DNA of 64,000 bases from Sipunculus nudus (GCA_026874595.1 CM049320.1:51226714-51290713); one strand, 5' to 3'. Counted from the stretch's first letter, positions 1 to 12,331 are shown. Translations and numbers: made by a program. The notes: a model not told the origin generated them from the letters alone.

Positions 1-450
1 AGGGGTAATGTTTGACACTCAAAAGTCTGTGTGTATAAATAATTCACTTAAAACTGTATGATTCAGAATTGCTGTCCACAACTCTTAAGAAAGGTGTTTT
101 GAATATACAAGGCCAGTTCAAAATGTGACATAATTGCTGCGCTAAGATACCAGAATTATAGTATATATTTGTATTGCCATCTCTCTAAGAAACTGAAGAT
201 CCTGCCTTTTAACAAATATCAATACTAAGTTTCAATCATTTTACCTTTTTTTGCTAAAATTAAAAGTTTTCAAAGAACTTTCTGTTCAACATTCCTAAAA
301 GGTTCTAAATTTTAAATTATCTTTATTTGAAGATTTTTAACAAATCGAAGGTCATTCGTTAAACTTAGGTGAATATACACATTGATATAATACCACTGCA
401 TGAGACAAAGCTTACTGGTCTAACGTGTTTGTTTGTTCTTTCAATAAAAG
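1..450 (+). other. Intron upstream of the first visible ShK-gene exon
   Basis: AT-rich sequence with no coding pattern. It ends in a pyrimidine-rich tract and an AG at 449-450 that I take as the acceptor for the first visible exon. The 5' part of that gene lies outside the window. An alternative acceptor is the CAG ending at 461. I prefer 450 because it gives a phase 1-1 exon like every other internal exon of this gene. Confidence 0.5.
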
Positions 451-1058
451 CCCATTGTCAGACTAAGCCAGCCTGTCTAGGAGAAGGCTTCGTCGCGAAG
501 GACTGCAAGTGCTTGTGCCCTGACAACAATCCTGGCAATCCTGGCAAACTCTGCACAACAGGTAAAGGTGGAATTCATAAGTGAAATATATTATCAATCT
601 TAATTTGTCACACCTACTTCTGTGGTTTTTGGGTAGGATACGGGATTCGTGAGTTCGAATGTTAGCAATGGAATGGTGAGAATTTTAACCTCCTTTCTGG
701 CTTAGCGGGGTCATTTGGGGGTTCCATGGTGTTATAGTCCAAAATTGGGAATAATTACACATCCAGTACCACAGGTTTGGTAGACTCCGGACGAAATATG
801 TTAAAAAGAGTGTAATACCGCTCTGTAAAATAGCCTGGAAACTGAATTGCGGTTCTGAATATGTACATTCTTAACATTTAAGCACTAGGCCGGTAAATCC
901 CCAAGGAATTGTTATATATGTTTTTTTTTACTTTATTTTAGATTGAAATCCCATACTTCAGTAAAAGGATATTATTGCAAGAACTGACGATTAATAACTC
1001 CAAATATAGCTCTTCCCGCAGACCTTACTTTAGGCTAATTTAGACGTTAGACGTGATG

Positions 1059-1096
<38 letters not shown>

Positions 1097-3286
1097 CAGT
1101 GCCTCAAATTATCGAGACCACAGTTCCCGGACCAACGGTTCGTCCCAGCACAGGTAAGTGTTTACACCTTGCGATCTTTCTTCCTAAATACTTTGACCAA
1201 AGGACGTACGTATACGTTGAAAGCTCTCTTCACAACCATTTATTTGCACCAATCAAATTCGTATTTCTTATATATTACAGTTTATCCCATCACCACACCA
1301 ACAGTTCCTCAACCAACGGTTCCAATGAGATCAGGTAAGCGTTCACATTTTGTTTATAAATATTGCGGTAAGAAGGGCCCACGGGTAATCTTTCAGACAA
1401 TCTGTCCTTATCAGTTAAGTAATTATTTTGAGGATAATTTCATATAGTATCTTTGACAGAGTGAGATTCATTGGTATTCGCATGAATGCATCAGCAACAT
1501 ATATCTTCTTCTGTAAGCCCTGTTTATTCGCTTGCATATCGTTTCATCATCGTTTGATACAATCAGACACACATATTGTTAAATAAGTGTACCGAAACTC
1601 GAACAGATGGATTATATATTATTATATGTATTGATTGATGCGTTCTGCATGTATGAAAAACTTATATACATAAATGAATATACCTATATGCCATTAGCTC
1701 TTTCTTGTCTTCTGTATTTTCAGTTTGTATCGACGCAGACTGGAGATGCTCAGACTGGGCTAAAAGGGGCGAATGCGAAAGTACCCCAGATTACATGTTA
1801 GTCTTCTGTAGAAGGTCCTGTAACCGCTGTGACACTGCAAGCAGATTGGGTCAGTCTCTATGTCTAACGTTTAGCCGTGGTACTGAAATCAGATTGGTTC
1901 AGTCTCAATGTCTAACGTTTAGCTGTGATACTGGAAGCAGGTTAGGTCAGTCTTTCTGAGTAACGATAAGCTGTTGTACTGGAACCAGATTGGGCCAGTC
2001 TCAACGTGTAACGTTAGGCGGTTGTACTGGAAGCAGATTGGGTCAGTCTCAATGTTTTACCGTAAGCTGTGGTACAGCAAGCAGATTGGGACAGTTCTTG
2101 CATGCATGTTCCGTTTTGATGTATGCATGTATTTACATTTTCTACGTCTGCAAATATATGTCTACTACGTGTGCAAATATATCGCATTAAGTGGTTTTCC
2201 TTCGTTTTTAGTTTGCATGGACACAGATATTAGGTGTGCATACTGGGCGGCAAGGCGCGAGTGTCACAAAAGCTCGTATTATATGCTGGTCTTCTGCAGA
2301 AAATCCTGCGATCGCTGCAATGCTGAAAACCTTCTCGGTAAGTTTAAACATTATAACTCTATTGATGTGTAGGTACAATAATAGATGTTTCATAATTTAG
2401 ACAACATCATGTATACATGCTACATATAATATTTGTTACTTTTTAGAAATCTATAACTTAGTATTACCTCCGCAATCATGTATGCGCCCCTGATGCGGTG
2501 CTTTAAAGTCTTTATGAAATAATAAGAGGAGTAAAATTTCAGTTTTCGTAAATGATATCCATCTTTTAAGCTCGATTTAATGCCTCTATCATCTACTTAA
2601 ATGATCGAAAACAGCACTGGAGCTGTGACTTGGGTCATAGGGTTTTTATGTGCATTATTTGCTATAAGTGTTTAATATGCCTTAGTCCAGAGTTTTATTA
2701 AATCGATGTATACCTATGGTCTCGGTTACAGTCTGCGAGGATTCTGACACGAGTTGCGCCGACTGGGCAGCCAAGGGCGAATGCGACAAAACGCCAGATT
2801 ACATGTTGGTTAACTGCAAGAGGTCTTGTGATTGGTGTTTCTTTGCAACCGAGTCAGGTAACACTTTAACGTTTAACTTTAGGATAAGACGTTTCCGCCC
2901 CTCATGCATATTTACACAGACTAGGATAGTAAGAGGATTATCATTTTGTATGTTGTCATTTATGACGACAGAATTGACCACAAAACGGTTTGCGCTAACG
3001 GTTAAACGAAAGGAAGCAGAATGGCATATACGTGTAAGAATATTGGCTTTTGTAACTTTAAATTGCAACTGATGATTGGTGAAGAGAGGGCATGCTTGGT
3101 GGAAAAAGTAACGTACATTTGGCCTCTATATTTGTATGTTATGCAGGCGCATTATTATGTTTTACAGACACTCCACCGTGCATTGATTATGACGTCAGGT
3201 GCAACCGTTGGGCCAACATGGGGAAGTGTTCTGATAAACCAGGTCTAATGGAAGCCCAGTGCAAACGTTCCTGTAAAATGTGCTGA
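451..3286 (+). CDS. 3' part of a secreted multi-ShK-domain protein gene
   Basis: Coding exons by frame and GT-AG sites: 451-561, 1100-1153, 1281-1334, 1724-1849, 2212-2337, 2732-2857 and 3168-3286 (TGA stop). All junctions are phase 1. The first exon encodes a six-cysteine segment of the kind that follows catalytic or CAP domains in secreted invertebrate proteins. Two 54-nt exons encode near-duplicate Thr/Pro-rich linkers. The last four exons each encode one ShK domain (six cysteines; Asp before the second Cys; Trp-Ala after it; an S/R-S-C-x2-C end). Three of the four ShK exons are exactly 126 nt. ShK domains occur as C-terminal repeats in astacin proteases, tyrosinases, peroxidases and CAP proteins, and some bind potassium channels. 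The 5' end is missing, so enzyme type is unknown; an astacin-like protease is only a guess. Extracellular location follows from the disulfide-rich content. The final ShK is shorter and ends right at its last Cys. Confidence 0.85.
610..900 (+). mobile_element. Possible decayed tRNA-derived SINE in an intron
   Basis: A B-box-like GAGTTCGAAT at ~651 sits in otherwise non-coding intron sequence, with downstream text resembling the body of the SINE at 58,850. The A box is poor. Weak evidence; it could be chance. Confidence 0.25.
1062..1094. repeat. (TA)n microsatellite
   Basis: About 16 TA units lie immediately before the acceptor of the first 54-nt linker exon of the ShK gene. The tract replaces a normal polypyrimidine tract there. 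Confidence 0.95.
1826..2095 (+). repeat. 48-bp tandem repeat overlapping a splice donor
   Basis: Six units with an exact 48-bp period: the core AGATTGG or a close variant starts at 1843, 1891, 1939, 1987, 2035 and 2083. The first unit contains the last bases of the first ShK exon and its donor (exon end 1849, GTCAGT). Units 3 and 5 keep the same donor; units 2, 4 and 6 have lost it. Because 48 is a multiple of three, use of the unit-3 donor (exon end 1945) keeps phase 1 and adds 32 residues. An in-frame TGA at 1957-1959 blocks later donors. Confidence 0.9.
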
Positions 3287-3785
3287 TTAAGATAACAAAC
3301 CATAAGAGGCTAAGCACCAGCAAGAAGAAATGTTTGACGGGTTATACGGTTAAGTATATTTTTGTAGCGAACTGGTAACTCTTCTTTTGAAAATAACAGA
3401 GAAAGAGACATAACTCCGCAAACCTTAAGGAAGTTTACAAAACATATTTGAAAAAAAAATGTTAACTCATTGCATATTCCATTATATTGTTAGTTATTCT
3501 GGTATCAAGGCAAGCGCACAAATAACACCATTACCAAGATTTTTTGCTGATTCACAAAAATGATCCCCGAACCTCAGCTGACTGTAAGTCATCGATCCGA
3601 ACAATTGAACAATCATAAAAGCTCCAGGATCTGAATAACTAATGCATTGATTGCCATGAATGATTCCAGGCATATTAATCATAGTGTTACATCATTTCTT
3701 GTAGACTGGTGGTGCTACCTGTATTTCTTAATTTAAGCTTTATTTTCTTTAATTTGGAGATCTTCAAATGAGATAGTCCGTCCGT
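3287..3785. other. Downstream flank of ShK gene, nothing recognised
   Basis: Presumed 3' UTR and intergenic sequence. I see no clear AATAAA close to the stop and no repeat or gene. Confidence 0.5.
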
Positions 3786-3789
3786 TGTC

Positions 3790-5030
3790 AGGGCACAAAC
3801 CTTAACCGTAAGACTTTGAAACGTCTGTTCATCCGGGAAGGTCCAAGGCAAATCTCATAGAAAAACTGAAATAAGGTCAAGGTGACTAAATTGCTTGGAC
3901 TACTGACCAAAATCATGAGTTTGAGCACCAAGTCAGGTGGGAATCGAATTGAAGCAATAGAATTTTTTAAAGTAACATCCGGGAAAGTCTTGGGCAAATC
4001 TTCATGGAACCCTGAAATTAGGTCATCATGACCTATATTGTACAAACTACCGGCTAACATCATGATTTTAAACATCCAGGCAGTCAGGGCACAACACGTT
4101 TTTGGTACACCTAGAATCTTCTAATTAGACATCAATTGAGGTCCTAAGCAAATCTCGCTGATCACCGTGTATGACGTTAAGGTGGCCTATATTATGTGAA
4201 CTAAAGTCCAAAAATATGATTTTTAGAACCTATTTAGTCAGACGGGACACAACTTGTATCTGCTAGCCCTGGATTCTCCTAACCATATATCAAGGAAGGT
4301 CCTTGATAAATGTTCTTGAAAACGTGAATTTAGGTCACTGTTAACTATATTATGCTAGCTATATAAACAAAACATTATTTGAACACCCTGAAAATCTCAT
4401 AAACTCAAATTTTGATCGATAGATCACACAACATCCAGGGGGTTCTTGTCAAATTCTCTAGGAAACCTGAAATTAGTTCATAATGACCTATATCCTGCGA
4501 GTGACTGGCAAAAGCATGATTTTAAGGACCCACTAAGTCAGACAACGCATAAATAAAATGTGCGTAAGACCTAGAAAATTTAACTGTACATTCAGAGAGA
4601 TCCTGGGTAAATGTCCTTGAAAACATGAAGCTAGGTCAATGTAATCTATATTCTATGAGCTCTAAGATGAAATGATAATTAGCGAACCCTCGAATTCAGA
4701 CGTAGCACAAACTGTATGCGTAAGCCTCCGAATCTTCTGACATAATATCCAAGGAAGTATTTGGCAGGTTTTCTTTAATTCCTGAAATTAGGTCACTGTG
4801 ACCTATATTCTGTAAGGTCTGTGCAGCAAACCTAATTCTGAGCACCGAAACAAATCAAATAGGGTATAAATAAATTTTTTAATAAAATAAATAAATAGAT
4901 AAATAAATTCTTCTTGGAAAACTTAAATAAGGTCGCTGTTACCTATTTTCTAAAGACTAAAGGAAAAAAACATGATTTTGAGCACCCAGGAAATTAATTT
5001 AGCCATCGACTGTTTAAGGGTTCTTAGCAT
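3790..5030 (+). repeat. Diverged ~150-bp satellite array (satellite A, forward)
   Basis: About eight degenerate monomers. The phrase AGGTCA(C/T)NGTGACCTAT recurs near 3875, 4021, 4180, 4331, 4472, 4632, 4790 and 4931, giving spacings of roughly 141-160 bp. Each monomer continues with a stretch resembling CATGATTTTGAGCACC and then GTCAGAC. Short ORFs across it are satellite translations. The same unit recurs in reverse orientation at 24.8-25.6 kb. Confidence 0.8.
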
Positions 5031-5439
5031 TTTTTCACCAAATCATAACATCAATCATTTAAATATTCATCATCTGTTTTAAAATTCAGCAGAGCCTCAT
5101 GGCCAATGGCCACTAGTTTTGGTTTGCTTCAGCCTGAAGCATATTTGACCTAGCGCTGGATAGGAACCATAATACATATCAAATCACGATAAATTCTCAA
5201 TATAATTACTTAGTGGTAAAAGGGATGCAGTTCTTTACTTCGGAAAAGTCATAATTAATACCAACAGTTTACAGTGATTATCTTCTAGAACCATCTAGTG
5301 TTATTTTATTGAAAACATGAAGTATTCGTTGAGACAGTTAAAGATGAAGAAGAAATATAAATACTATTGCATATAAGAATACATATACCAATGATGCGAT
5401 CAACGAGAAAAATGTGTCATGAACAATATTCGCGGTCTG

Positions 5440-6030
5440 TAGGACTGGGCACAGCAGGCGCTTAATATCCAGTGTGTAGGCCCAAGGACAATCACATATT
5501 TACTTTTATAGGTAAACCAGTAATTAATAATGACTGCGGATCGGAAGTACAAGCACATATTTACTAGAATAATATGTCCTATAGCGGTACCCTATTATCG
5601 CCTTATTTCTGTAGATCAATGCAGTTTATTTAGCACATAAATGAATGTATTGCATATATTTCATTTCTGATGTACATGTATTTATGTAGGGTGATGGTGA
5701 AATATATAACTAGAACTGCCTTACTTGTATGTCATTCTGGTGTCTTCTCTTGAACCTGACACAACAAGTGCACAATATCCGATACGCATGCGCATGAGCA
5801 AACATATATTTACTTATACATGTAAACCAGTCATTAATAATTTCATATTTACTATAATAAAATATTCTATAGTAAAAACACATGGTCGCCCTATTGCTGA
5901 AGCTTCATGCGGTTTATTTAGTGCAATGATGAATGTATTGTATGATTCATGTCTTGTGTATTTATGTAAGGTGAATGTAATATATTTACTTACAAACCTT
6001 TATTTACGCTGGCAGAGTTTGAAATACATG
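5440..6030 (+). repeat. Direct duplication, ~311-bp unit
   Basis: Two diverged copies in tandem. GTAAACCAGTNATTAATAAT occurs at 5511 and 5822, and both copies continue in parallel through a stretch resembling TTTATTTAGCAC to TTTATGTARGGTGA. The sequence is non-coding. Confidence 0.75.
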
Positions 6031-6309
6031 TTCAGTGCATTTTCTGGTCAAATGCCTGTTTCCACCTGGTTTCTTGCAATATGTTGACGGACCGGGTTGT
6101 CTTTTGCTTAATGTGGTAACGGAGAGATTGTGTGGTTTTTGATGGCGTATTCAAAGTATCAGCAGGCACACAACACAACACAAGGTAGTACCTAAGCAAC
6201 AAGGAGTCCATATTAATTAAATTAAAAGTACAAATTAAAAAAAAAAACATTTCAAATCACCTGCCAGATAAGGTTACAAGCCTCCCGTTCCCAGAGCCCG
6301 GTTAAACAA

Positions 6310-6660
6310 ACTGCACCCGGATGGAGGCACCTGTCTGGACCCCGGCTGACGGCTCCTCACTGGACACTGGGTTACAGGACCTCTCTGGACACTGGATTGC
6401 CATACCTCTCTAGTCACTCGTTGGCAACACCTCTCTGGATAACACTCGGTCATTGGGTGGCAGCACCTCTCTGGACACATGGTTGCAGCACTTCTCTGGA
6501 CACTTGGTTGCAGCACCTCTCTGGACATTGGGTTTCAGCACCTTCCTGGACACTGGTTTGCTACACCCCTTTGAACATTAGGTTACAGCACCTTAAGGAC
6601 ACTGGATTGCAGCACCTCTCTGGACACTGGAAAGTGGTACCTTTCTGAACTCTGGTGATC
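6310..6660 (+). repeat. 25-bp minisatellite
   Basis: Consensus CAGCACCTCTCTGGACACTG plus five bases. Copies start at exact 25-bp steps at 6461, 6486, 6511, 6536, 6561 and 6586, with more degenerate units on both sides, about 13 in all. Open frames on both strands are by-products of the period. Confidence 0.92.
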
Positions 6661-7320
6661 GGCACTTCTTGACTCTGTAGGCTCAACAGACTGTGTGTCA
6701 ACTCTCTTTAAATAGCTTTCTACCACGAAGGATCATTTATATTCATAAAACTAATGCAACGCCAGGACTGCATTTCAAATATGGTTCATCCATATTCATG
6801 AGCACACTGAATACTAATTAAGCTTGGAACAAAACACGCCTAACCCCAGTAGCGATCGCCACAACAATGGCATAACTCCCATAACTGGATCTGCAGCGCC
6901 CACTCTTGAATATAGCCATTGTTTAACGGCGCGTCGATCCTCAATCACCAAAGAGAGAACATAGAATATAGAAAGTTGGATATAAATATATTTGAATAAG
7001 AAAATTACAGATAAATAGTAACAATCCCATTGGATGATATAAACATTCTTTGTTCCCTTTTACCGATGTTTCTTTGTTACAAATTATTTATCTCGGTAAA
7101 TGTTCCGCAAGTATGAGCAACAAGTTACCATATCTACAAAAGCCCCCTACGAACCTCGCTGTCCATCTGTTCAATGTATGAATGTATTCATCACGTTCTT
7201 AAATACAATCTTCTTGACCTAAGCAGAACCTGACAATTCCACATTATCAAAAAGAACAATACTATCATTTTGAGAGCCGCTTGTTGCAAGATGGCCTGAG
7301 GGGAAATTAGGTCTTTCAGG
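6661..7320. other. Intergenic, nothing recognised
   Basis: No plausible exon, repeat or RNA gene seen on either strand. Confidence 0.5.
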
Positions 7321-7324
7321 TCTT

Positions 7325-7900
7325 CTCACGTCCTATAAAGCCTGTATCTCACTGGACTGCGACAGCTTGCGACATATTGCGAACAGCATTCGTGAGTGAG
7401 TCTCAAACCTGTCTAAGTACATTTGCGGCGGTTCTCAATTTCCTCGCGTGATTCGCAACGTATTGCTACCTTGTCGCAGAAATTTTGAACATGTTAAAAA
7501 ATCGCAAAGCAAAATTGCTCTTATAATAATCTCAGAGGCGTTGCTGCTGTCTCGGACCGGTCAAAAACAGGTGTCTATTCTCAAGTCAGTTTGGACGAGT
7601 CAGGAAGTGCGAGAACTGCGATAAAACTGTGAAAGGGGACCTATGTGACTTCATTGCAAATATTTGGAGATAAAAATGAGAATCTGACATTCTGGGCGCG
7701 TATTCTCGTGCGAATATTTCAAAAATGTTGTGCGAATGTCTTGTGAACATGGTACAATATTTGCCCATTGGGAATACCACCTCCAGCCGAATTTTGGGCC
7801 AAACACTCGTGCTATGTACGCAAACGTGTCGTAAATACAATTTAATTTGTTTGCAATCGAAAATTATCGCTTATTCGCGTATTTTCTCGCACGTGTTGTG
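7325..7900. mobile_element. Unclassified repeat-like block with TTGCGAC-type words
   Basis: Short related words (TGCGACAGCTTGCGAC, TTCGCAACGT, TTGTCGCAGA) recur on both strands, and local GC is higher than the flanks. This looks like the end of a decayed DNA transposon, but I could not find both termini or a coding region. Confidence 0.3.
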
Positions 7901-7959
7901 TCTCCAACAGCGTAACCAACCAAATCCGTCACACTGTTCAGGCAAACCAGAGGTTTTTA

Positions 7960-8410
7960 CACCACAGTTTTGCCTCTTCGGGCTTGGTTTGTACTGAGGT
8001 CACCAGAACTGTCACAACGGCTTACTAGGGCTGGCCCGCCCTTGCCTACAGTCTACCACTGGGGGCTACCCCGGATTGTCTCCGGGAGCCTGAGCCTCGC
8101 AACCTGCTATCAATGTCCGAGTGCTACCGTGCTTCCCCTGGACTTCCGTAAGTCCCGCCCTGAGCCTTGTCCCTTTCGACCAGGTACAGATTTCGTTCGA
8201 TCGGGGCCTTTTATGGACCCTTCTCTGGTGCATTGTGCCATCATGCCGTCAGCCTTGTCCCTAGTGGTCCTAACCGGAAATAGGGTTTTTTTTTTACGTC
8301 TGGGAACCTTGTCCTTGATCATTTCGGGATCCCCATGTCTTTTATCCACCAAACGGCTAACTCATTAGGGCCGGGTTACATACTGCCGGCAACGGGCTGG
8401 CCTACTATTC
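7960..8410. mobile_element. Flank of LINE remnant, non-coding
   Basis: GC-richer block adjoining the LINE fragment at 8.41-8.92 kb on its 3' side (minus strand). It may be part of the same element. The small ORFs on both strands have no recognisable family. Confidence 0.3.
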
Positions 8411-8920
8411 TATCAAAAAACAGTATAGAGTATTTTACGTGCAACTACTTCTGAACACAGGACCCGTTTATTCCGTTCGCAGTCGGGCACTGCGGTGTCC
8501 CAGAGCCTTTCTACCCCTCCCCCACTTTTCAAGTGGGGTGATAGTGCCGGTGTTCCGTTTGCCACTGATCTTTTGCCACTCGAGCCACATTGAGGTCTTT
8601 GTAAAATTTCTCTTGCTTTACCTTCTCGACATAGCCTTTGCTCAGCCTTAATATGCGCTCGCTCACATATTCCTTGTCTGCCTGCTCGTGAAGCACAGAC
8701 ACCCGGGTCCGAGGCGGGAGTCTCAAGGCCGTCCTTAAGGCTCTGTTTTGAAGCCGTTGAAGTTTCTTGATGTGTTGCTCTTTGGCTGAGATCAGCGCTA
8801 TGCATCCGTAGGTCATGGCCGTTCTGATCAAGGCTTTGTAAGGATATATCAGACTTTGGGTAGACACGCCTCCTGTTCCTGCCTTTAGCACTCTCCAACA
8901 ACCCAGTGAGATACACCCTT
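8410..8920 (-). mobile_element. LINE reverse-transcriptase C-terminal fragment (pseudogene)
   Basis: A 120-residue minus-strand frame at 8529-8891 has the layout that follows the RT domain in jockey/CR1-like non-LTR retrotransposons: a Tyr/Leu-rich helix with TYGC, then KLQRLQNRALR, then a Leu-His-rich region (VSVLHEQA). There is no RT catalytic core or endonuclease, so it is a 5'-truncated dead copy. Overlapping frames on the same strand are shadows. Confidence 0.75.
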
Positions 8921-9497
8921 TAAGCTCTGTAAACCGTAATATACAACCCCTTTCCCTCCCACACGCTGCTTCTCGTAAAAACGTCAGAGCTTCAAGGAAG
9001 GCTTTTATGTCAGATAAATCAATGATTAATGTTTATCAAGATTTTGCTCTGAGGTTTCACAATCACTTGTTTCAATTAACATATCATGAACCTAAAACTG
9101 ATGTTTATTTATTCATAAGGTACATGAAACTACTGTTACCGTGATCTTATACCAATAAGAAAATATAATCAAAGCATGTTATTTTGCTTAATTTCCCTTG
9201 CATTAATAGATCATGAACCAGTTGTTCAAGTCTGATGACACAGTATATAACATATACAAATGGCAGTTAACCCTACAACCCATATATCAAAGTCACTAAA
9301 CGCAACTGTCGTCTATCTCTACAGTTTGAAATATATAATTTATGTGTACGTTTTGAAATGTAAACTTGCAACATACAACATCACCGTAACAAATAAAGCA
9401 ACCTTAACATATGTTGATGTTGAGAGTTCCCTGAAACACATACTGCTCCAGTCAAATGCTCACTGAAGCTTTCCTTCGGCATTGCTTTGCATCAGGC
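8921..9497. other. Intergenic downstream of the lectin gene
   Basis: AT-rich, no recognised feature. It lies 3' of the minus-strand lectin gene, so part may be its 3' UTR. Confidence 0.4.
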
Positions 9498-11221
9498 TTA
9501 GCGTGTCCTAATGACGGTTTCACAAACAGATCTCACCTCTTTGTCACATAACAGGTCTACCCATTTCCCTTCAATTAAATATGACATTGCAACACAGTCT
9601 TCATCTCCGTACATGTCGTTTGGGTCGTCAGGAGACCAGTGTGCATAACTGAGCATCTGTTTGGTTGCTGCCCATTCCCACTGCCCCTCTTCATCACGTT
9701 CGTTCAACGATAGCCAGAATGCATTTTCTGGAAAAAGGAAAGTTTTCCCCCAAAATTAACACAGTTTGAACCTGAAAGTGTAAAACCATAAATATATGTC
9801 TATCATTGCTACCTCGAAAAAGTGGTCGCATTTGAGTGGTGGTCGTCTAAGTGAGATCTTAAATGAAGAGCGTAATATTCAGTTTCATTGATTTTAATTT
9901 GTTTAAAAAATTAACGCCCGGAATAAGAATGCTTTTCTCATTCACGTATCAGATGAAACAAAGAATAGTACTTTAAGACGCATAGTTTTACCCCATATGT
10001 CCAATCTCGCTACATATGATGATTTTACGTTCAACCATTCCCACACAGATTTCTGTTCCGCTTCTGTTTCTACACTTAGCAGATCTGCATTTCTCTGCCG
10101 ACATCTTGCTCTAGCAGAGGTCCAAGTAAGAAATTTCATTTCAAGAGTGTAGATCGACATAGTGCCGTTCTCATTTTCAAACTTGTGCACAGGGTAAGAT
10201 TTGGTTTCTGAAAAATAAAATAACTTTGTTTATAATATATCGTTTGGATATTTATTATGTAGTATTATTAATAACACTGTAACAGACTTAACAAACCATT
10301 TTGATACAATGCTCACGTGTATGACAACTGGGCGTGTTTCTCATATGTATGATTTTACTTGACAATGGACAGCAAAATATATACTCAACCGATTGACAGC
10401 CTGTTTTTCGTCTCTGATCCCAACGTATTTGAAGCCATATAGTGAGGCTGCACATTCTGTATTAAATGTTCTTCCATATTTCTATTTAGGTCTTTCTTCT
10501 TCACGGAATATTCTGTACAATAAGAAAGAAAATATATTTCTGTATGACTGCTGACGAAATGTATTTATTACGTGTGTATGTAGGAACACAAAACGTTCAT
10601 AGATTGTCAAATATACAGGAAAATAAAATAGAAAAGAGCCTTGTATATGAAAAGCAGAATTAATTATGTATTACAAACTGTGAAGAGTTTAAAAATTTAG
10701 ATAAAAAATAAATATATATATATTTAAATATATCTAAGTATAAATCGTTGAATATATATTTTGTACCTGTTTTCTTTGTAAAGCTTATGCTATGGGATTC
10801 AGCTCTGTACACAAATATTGGAGAAAGCAGCAGTTCACAGGTTCCATTTAAGTACAGATTGGTTCCCAAACAAGTGTCATGAATATCACAGGATGCCATA
10901 CACTGTAGGGCCTGTGTCCGAGCGGTTTTCGATGTTATTGTTGTGGATAAGCTTTCATTAGAAACAGCTTGGGTGTTTTGGTGAAAATTGTAAAGGTTCC
11001 CTCTCGTTATTAAGGCGTCGAGTAATCCTTGGTAGTAGTCAAACATGTGAAGAGACCAGAAACATAAGTAAATTGCTTGCACAAGTGAGTACTTTGCCGG
11101 AAATGGAAATGTCCAGATAAGATGTCTCACAGTGAGAATAGGTATTACATAACTACATTTATAAGAAATTCTACTCACCAAACTTGCATAAAACAAAAAA
11201 GAATACCCTTGCAACCTCCAT
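9498..11221 (-). CDS. Secreted PAN-like plus C-type lectin domain protein
   Basis: Four minus-strand exons: 11221-11179 (ATG; hydrophobic start MEVARVFFFVLCKF), 11027-10767, 10207-9992 and 9727-9498 (TAA). All introns are phase 1 with GT-AG ends, and the sum is 750 nt (249 residues). Residues 1 to ~24 form a signal peptide. Residues ~45-100 look like a divergent PAN/apple segment with a CMASCDIHDTC cysteine cluster. Residues ~103-247 are a C-type lectin domain carrying four canonical cysteines (ARARC, EDC, DLLC, SVCE) and the WxWA and HWSPDDPND signatures. At the calcium/sugar site the usual EPN or QPD triplet is DPN and the usual WND is WVD, so classical mannose or galactose specificity cannot be assumed. 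Exon 1 is short and chosen by its strong GTGAGT donor and matching phase. Likely an extracellular recognition protein; single-copy here. Confidence 0.85.
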
Positions 11222-12330
11222 TCTTACCGAATGTCCCACATATTAACCAAACCACTGCTCGACTCACTACTATAAATAAACACGGATTGATTGTCAGGTT
11301 AAGAATAACGAGTTAAACAAAGGAAGCAGATAAAAGCAATGTTCTTAGTCGCACAATTTGACGAACTGATTTTGTGACTTTCAGGTGTGACACCATAGGA
11401 AAATTTGTAAAGCATTGATTGTTCATTATCTAGTCGGTTTAGTATTTTGATGAAAACACGGAAGGGGAAAATGTATTATTGATTAGCTCACCATTTGCAA
11501 AATAAATGTCTTGCATAGTCATTAAACGTCAAAACTAGCAAAGAGGGTTTCATAAACTGACAGGACTTAGAACAATACACCTTTCAGTACACTCATTTCA
11601 TTTCTTTTCAAATTCTGCTTCGACATTTGAATACCATACGAGCATTTAAAAGGATACCAGCACCGATATCTTGTGATTATTTAAATTCTTTATCCAAATC
11701 AAAGAATTCACAGTAAATGTGATATTTACCCAGTGAGAAATTAATTTAAATCAAAGCTAGTAAAGGTTGTACAACGAAAGATCCTTTGAAATGCAAGGAG
11801 TTTGTCGAATTTCTTTTTATTGCTCTGCAATATCTCACACCTTTTTGCGACACATCGGGAGATGTATAAAACAAAATTAAACTACTCTTTTAGAAACCAG
11901 AGAGGAGCCCTCTTAGTTATTCGCACTTGATTATATTAATATTTCTGGAAGAGAAATGTTACCCCACAAGTTTTATGAACAAGACATTTTTCATGCATGT
12001 TATCTTGCTTTGTCGGTTGTTCTGGTGGTTTTAGTATGATTATGCAAAACGTTCTTTACATATTATGATCATATTATAATTATGATAATATATATCATTA
12101 TATATTAGATATATATATATGTGTGTGTGTATTTCGCACAATTAGGTATTGTAATGAGTTATACTTTAAATTCATCAAAGAGACCTTGCTGCATAGCCAT
12201 GATAATGGGGAAAGGGTACGATAAGCTACTTGCAAATGTACGTGACAAAAAGTGGTGTCATCCAATCAAATTTCTCACCAAAGTATTTAAACTTCGTCTT
12301 CTGAAAACTCTGTGCCTGAGGATATAAACA
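11222..12330. other. 5' flank of the lectin gene, AT-rich
   Basis: No coding exon seen. It should contain the lectin promoter, but I see no decisive TATA or Inr motif. An AT/GT-rich stretch lies at 12,055-12,132. Confidence 0.4.
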
Positions 12331-12331
12331 C

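Noticed and set aside
1826-2095. CRISPR-like array
   Set aside because: The period is a continuous 48-bp tandem without distinct spacers, in a eukaryotic intron.
8110-8916. Several overlapping ORFs on both strands
   Set aside because: Only the 8529-8891 minus frame carries recognisable LINE sequence; the others are shadow frames.
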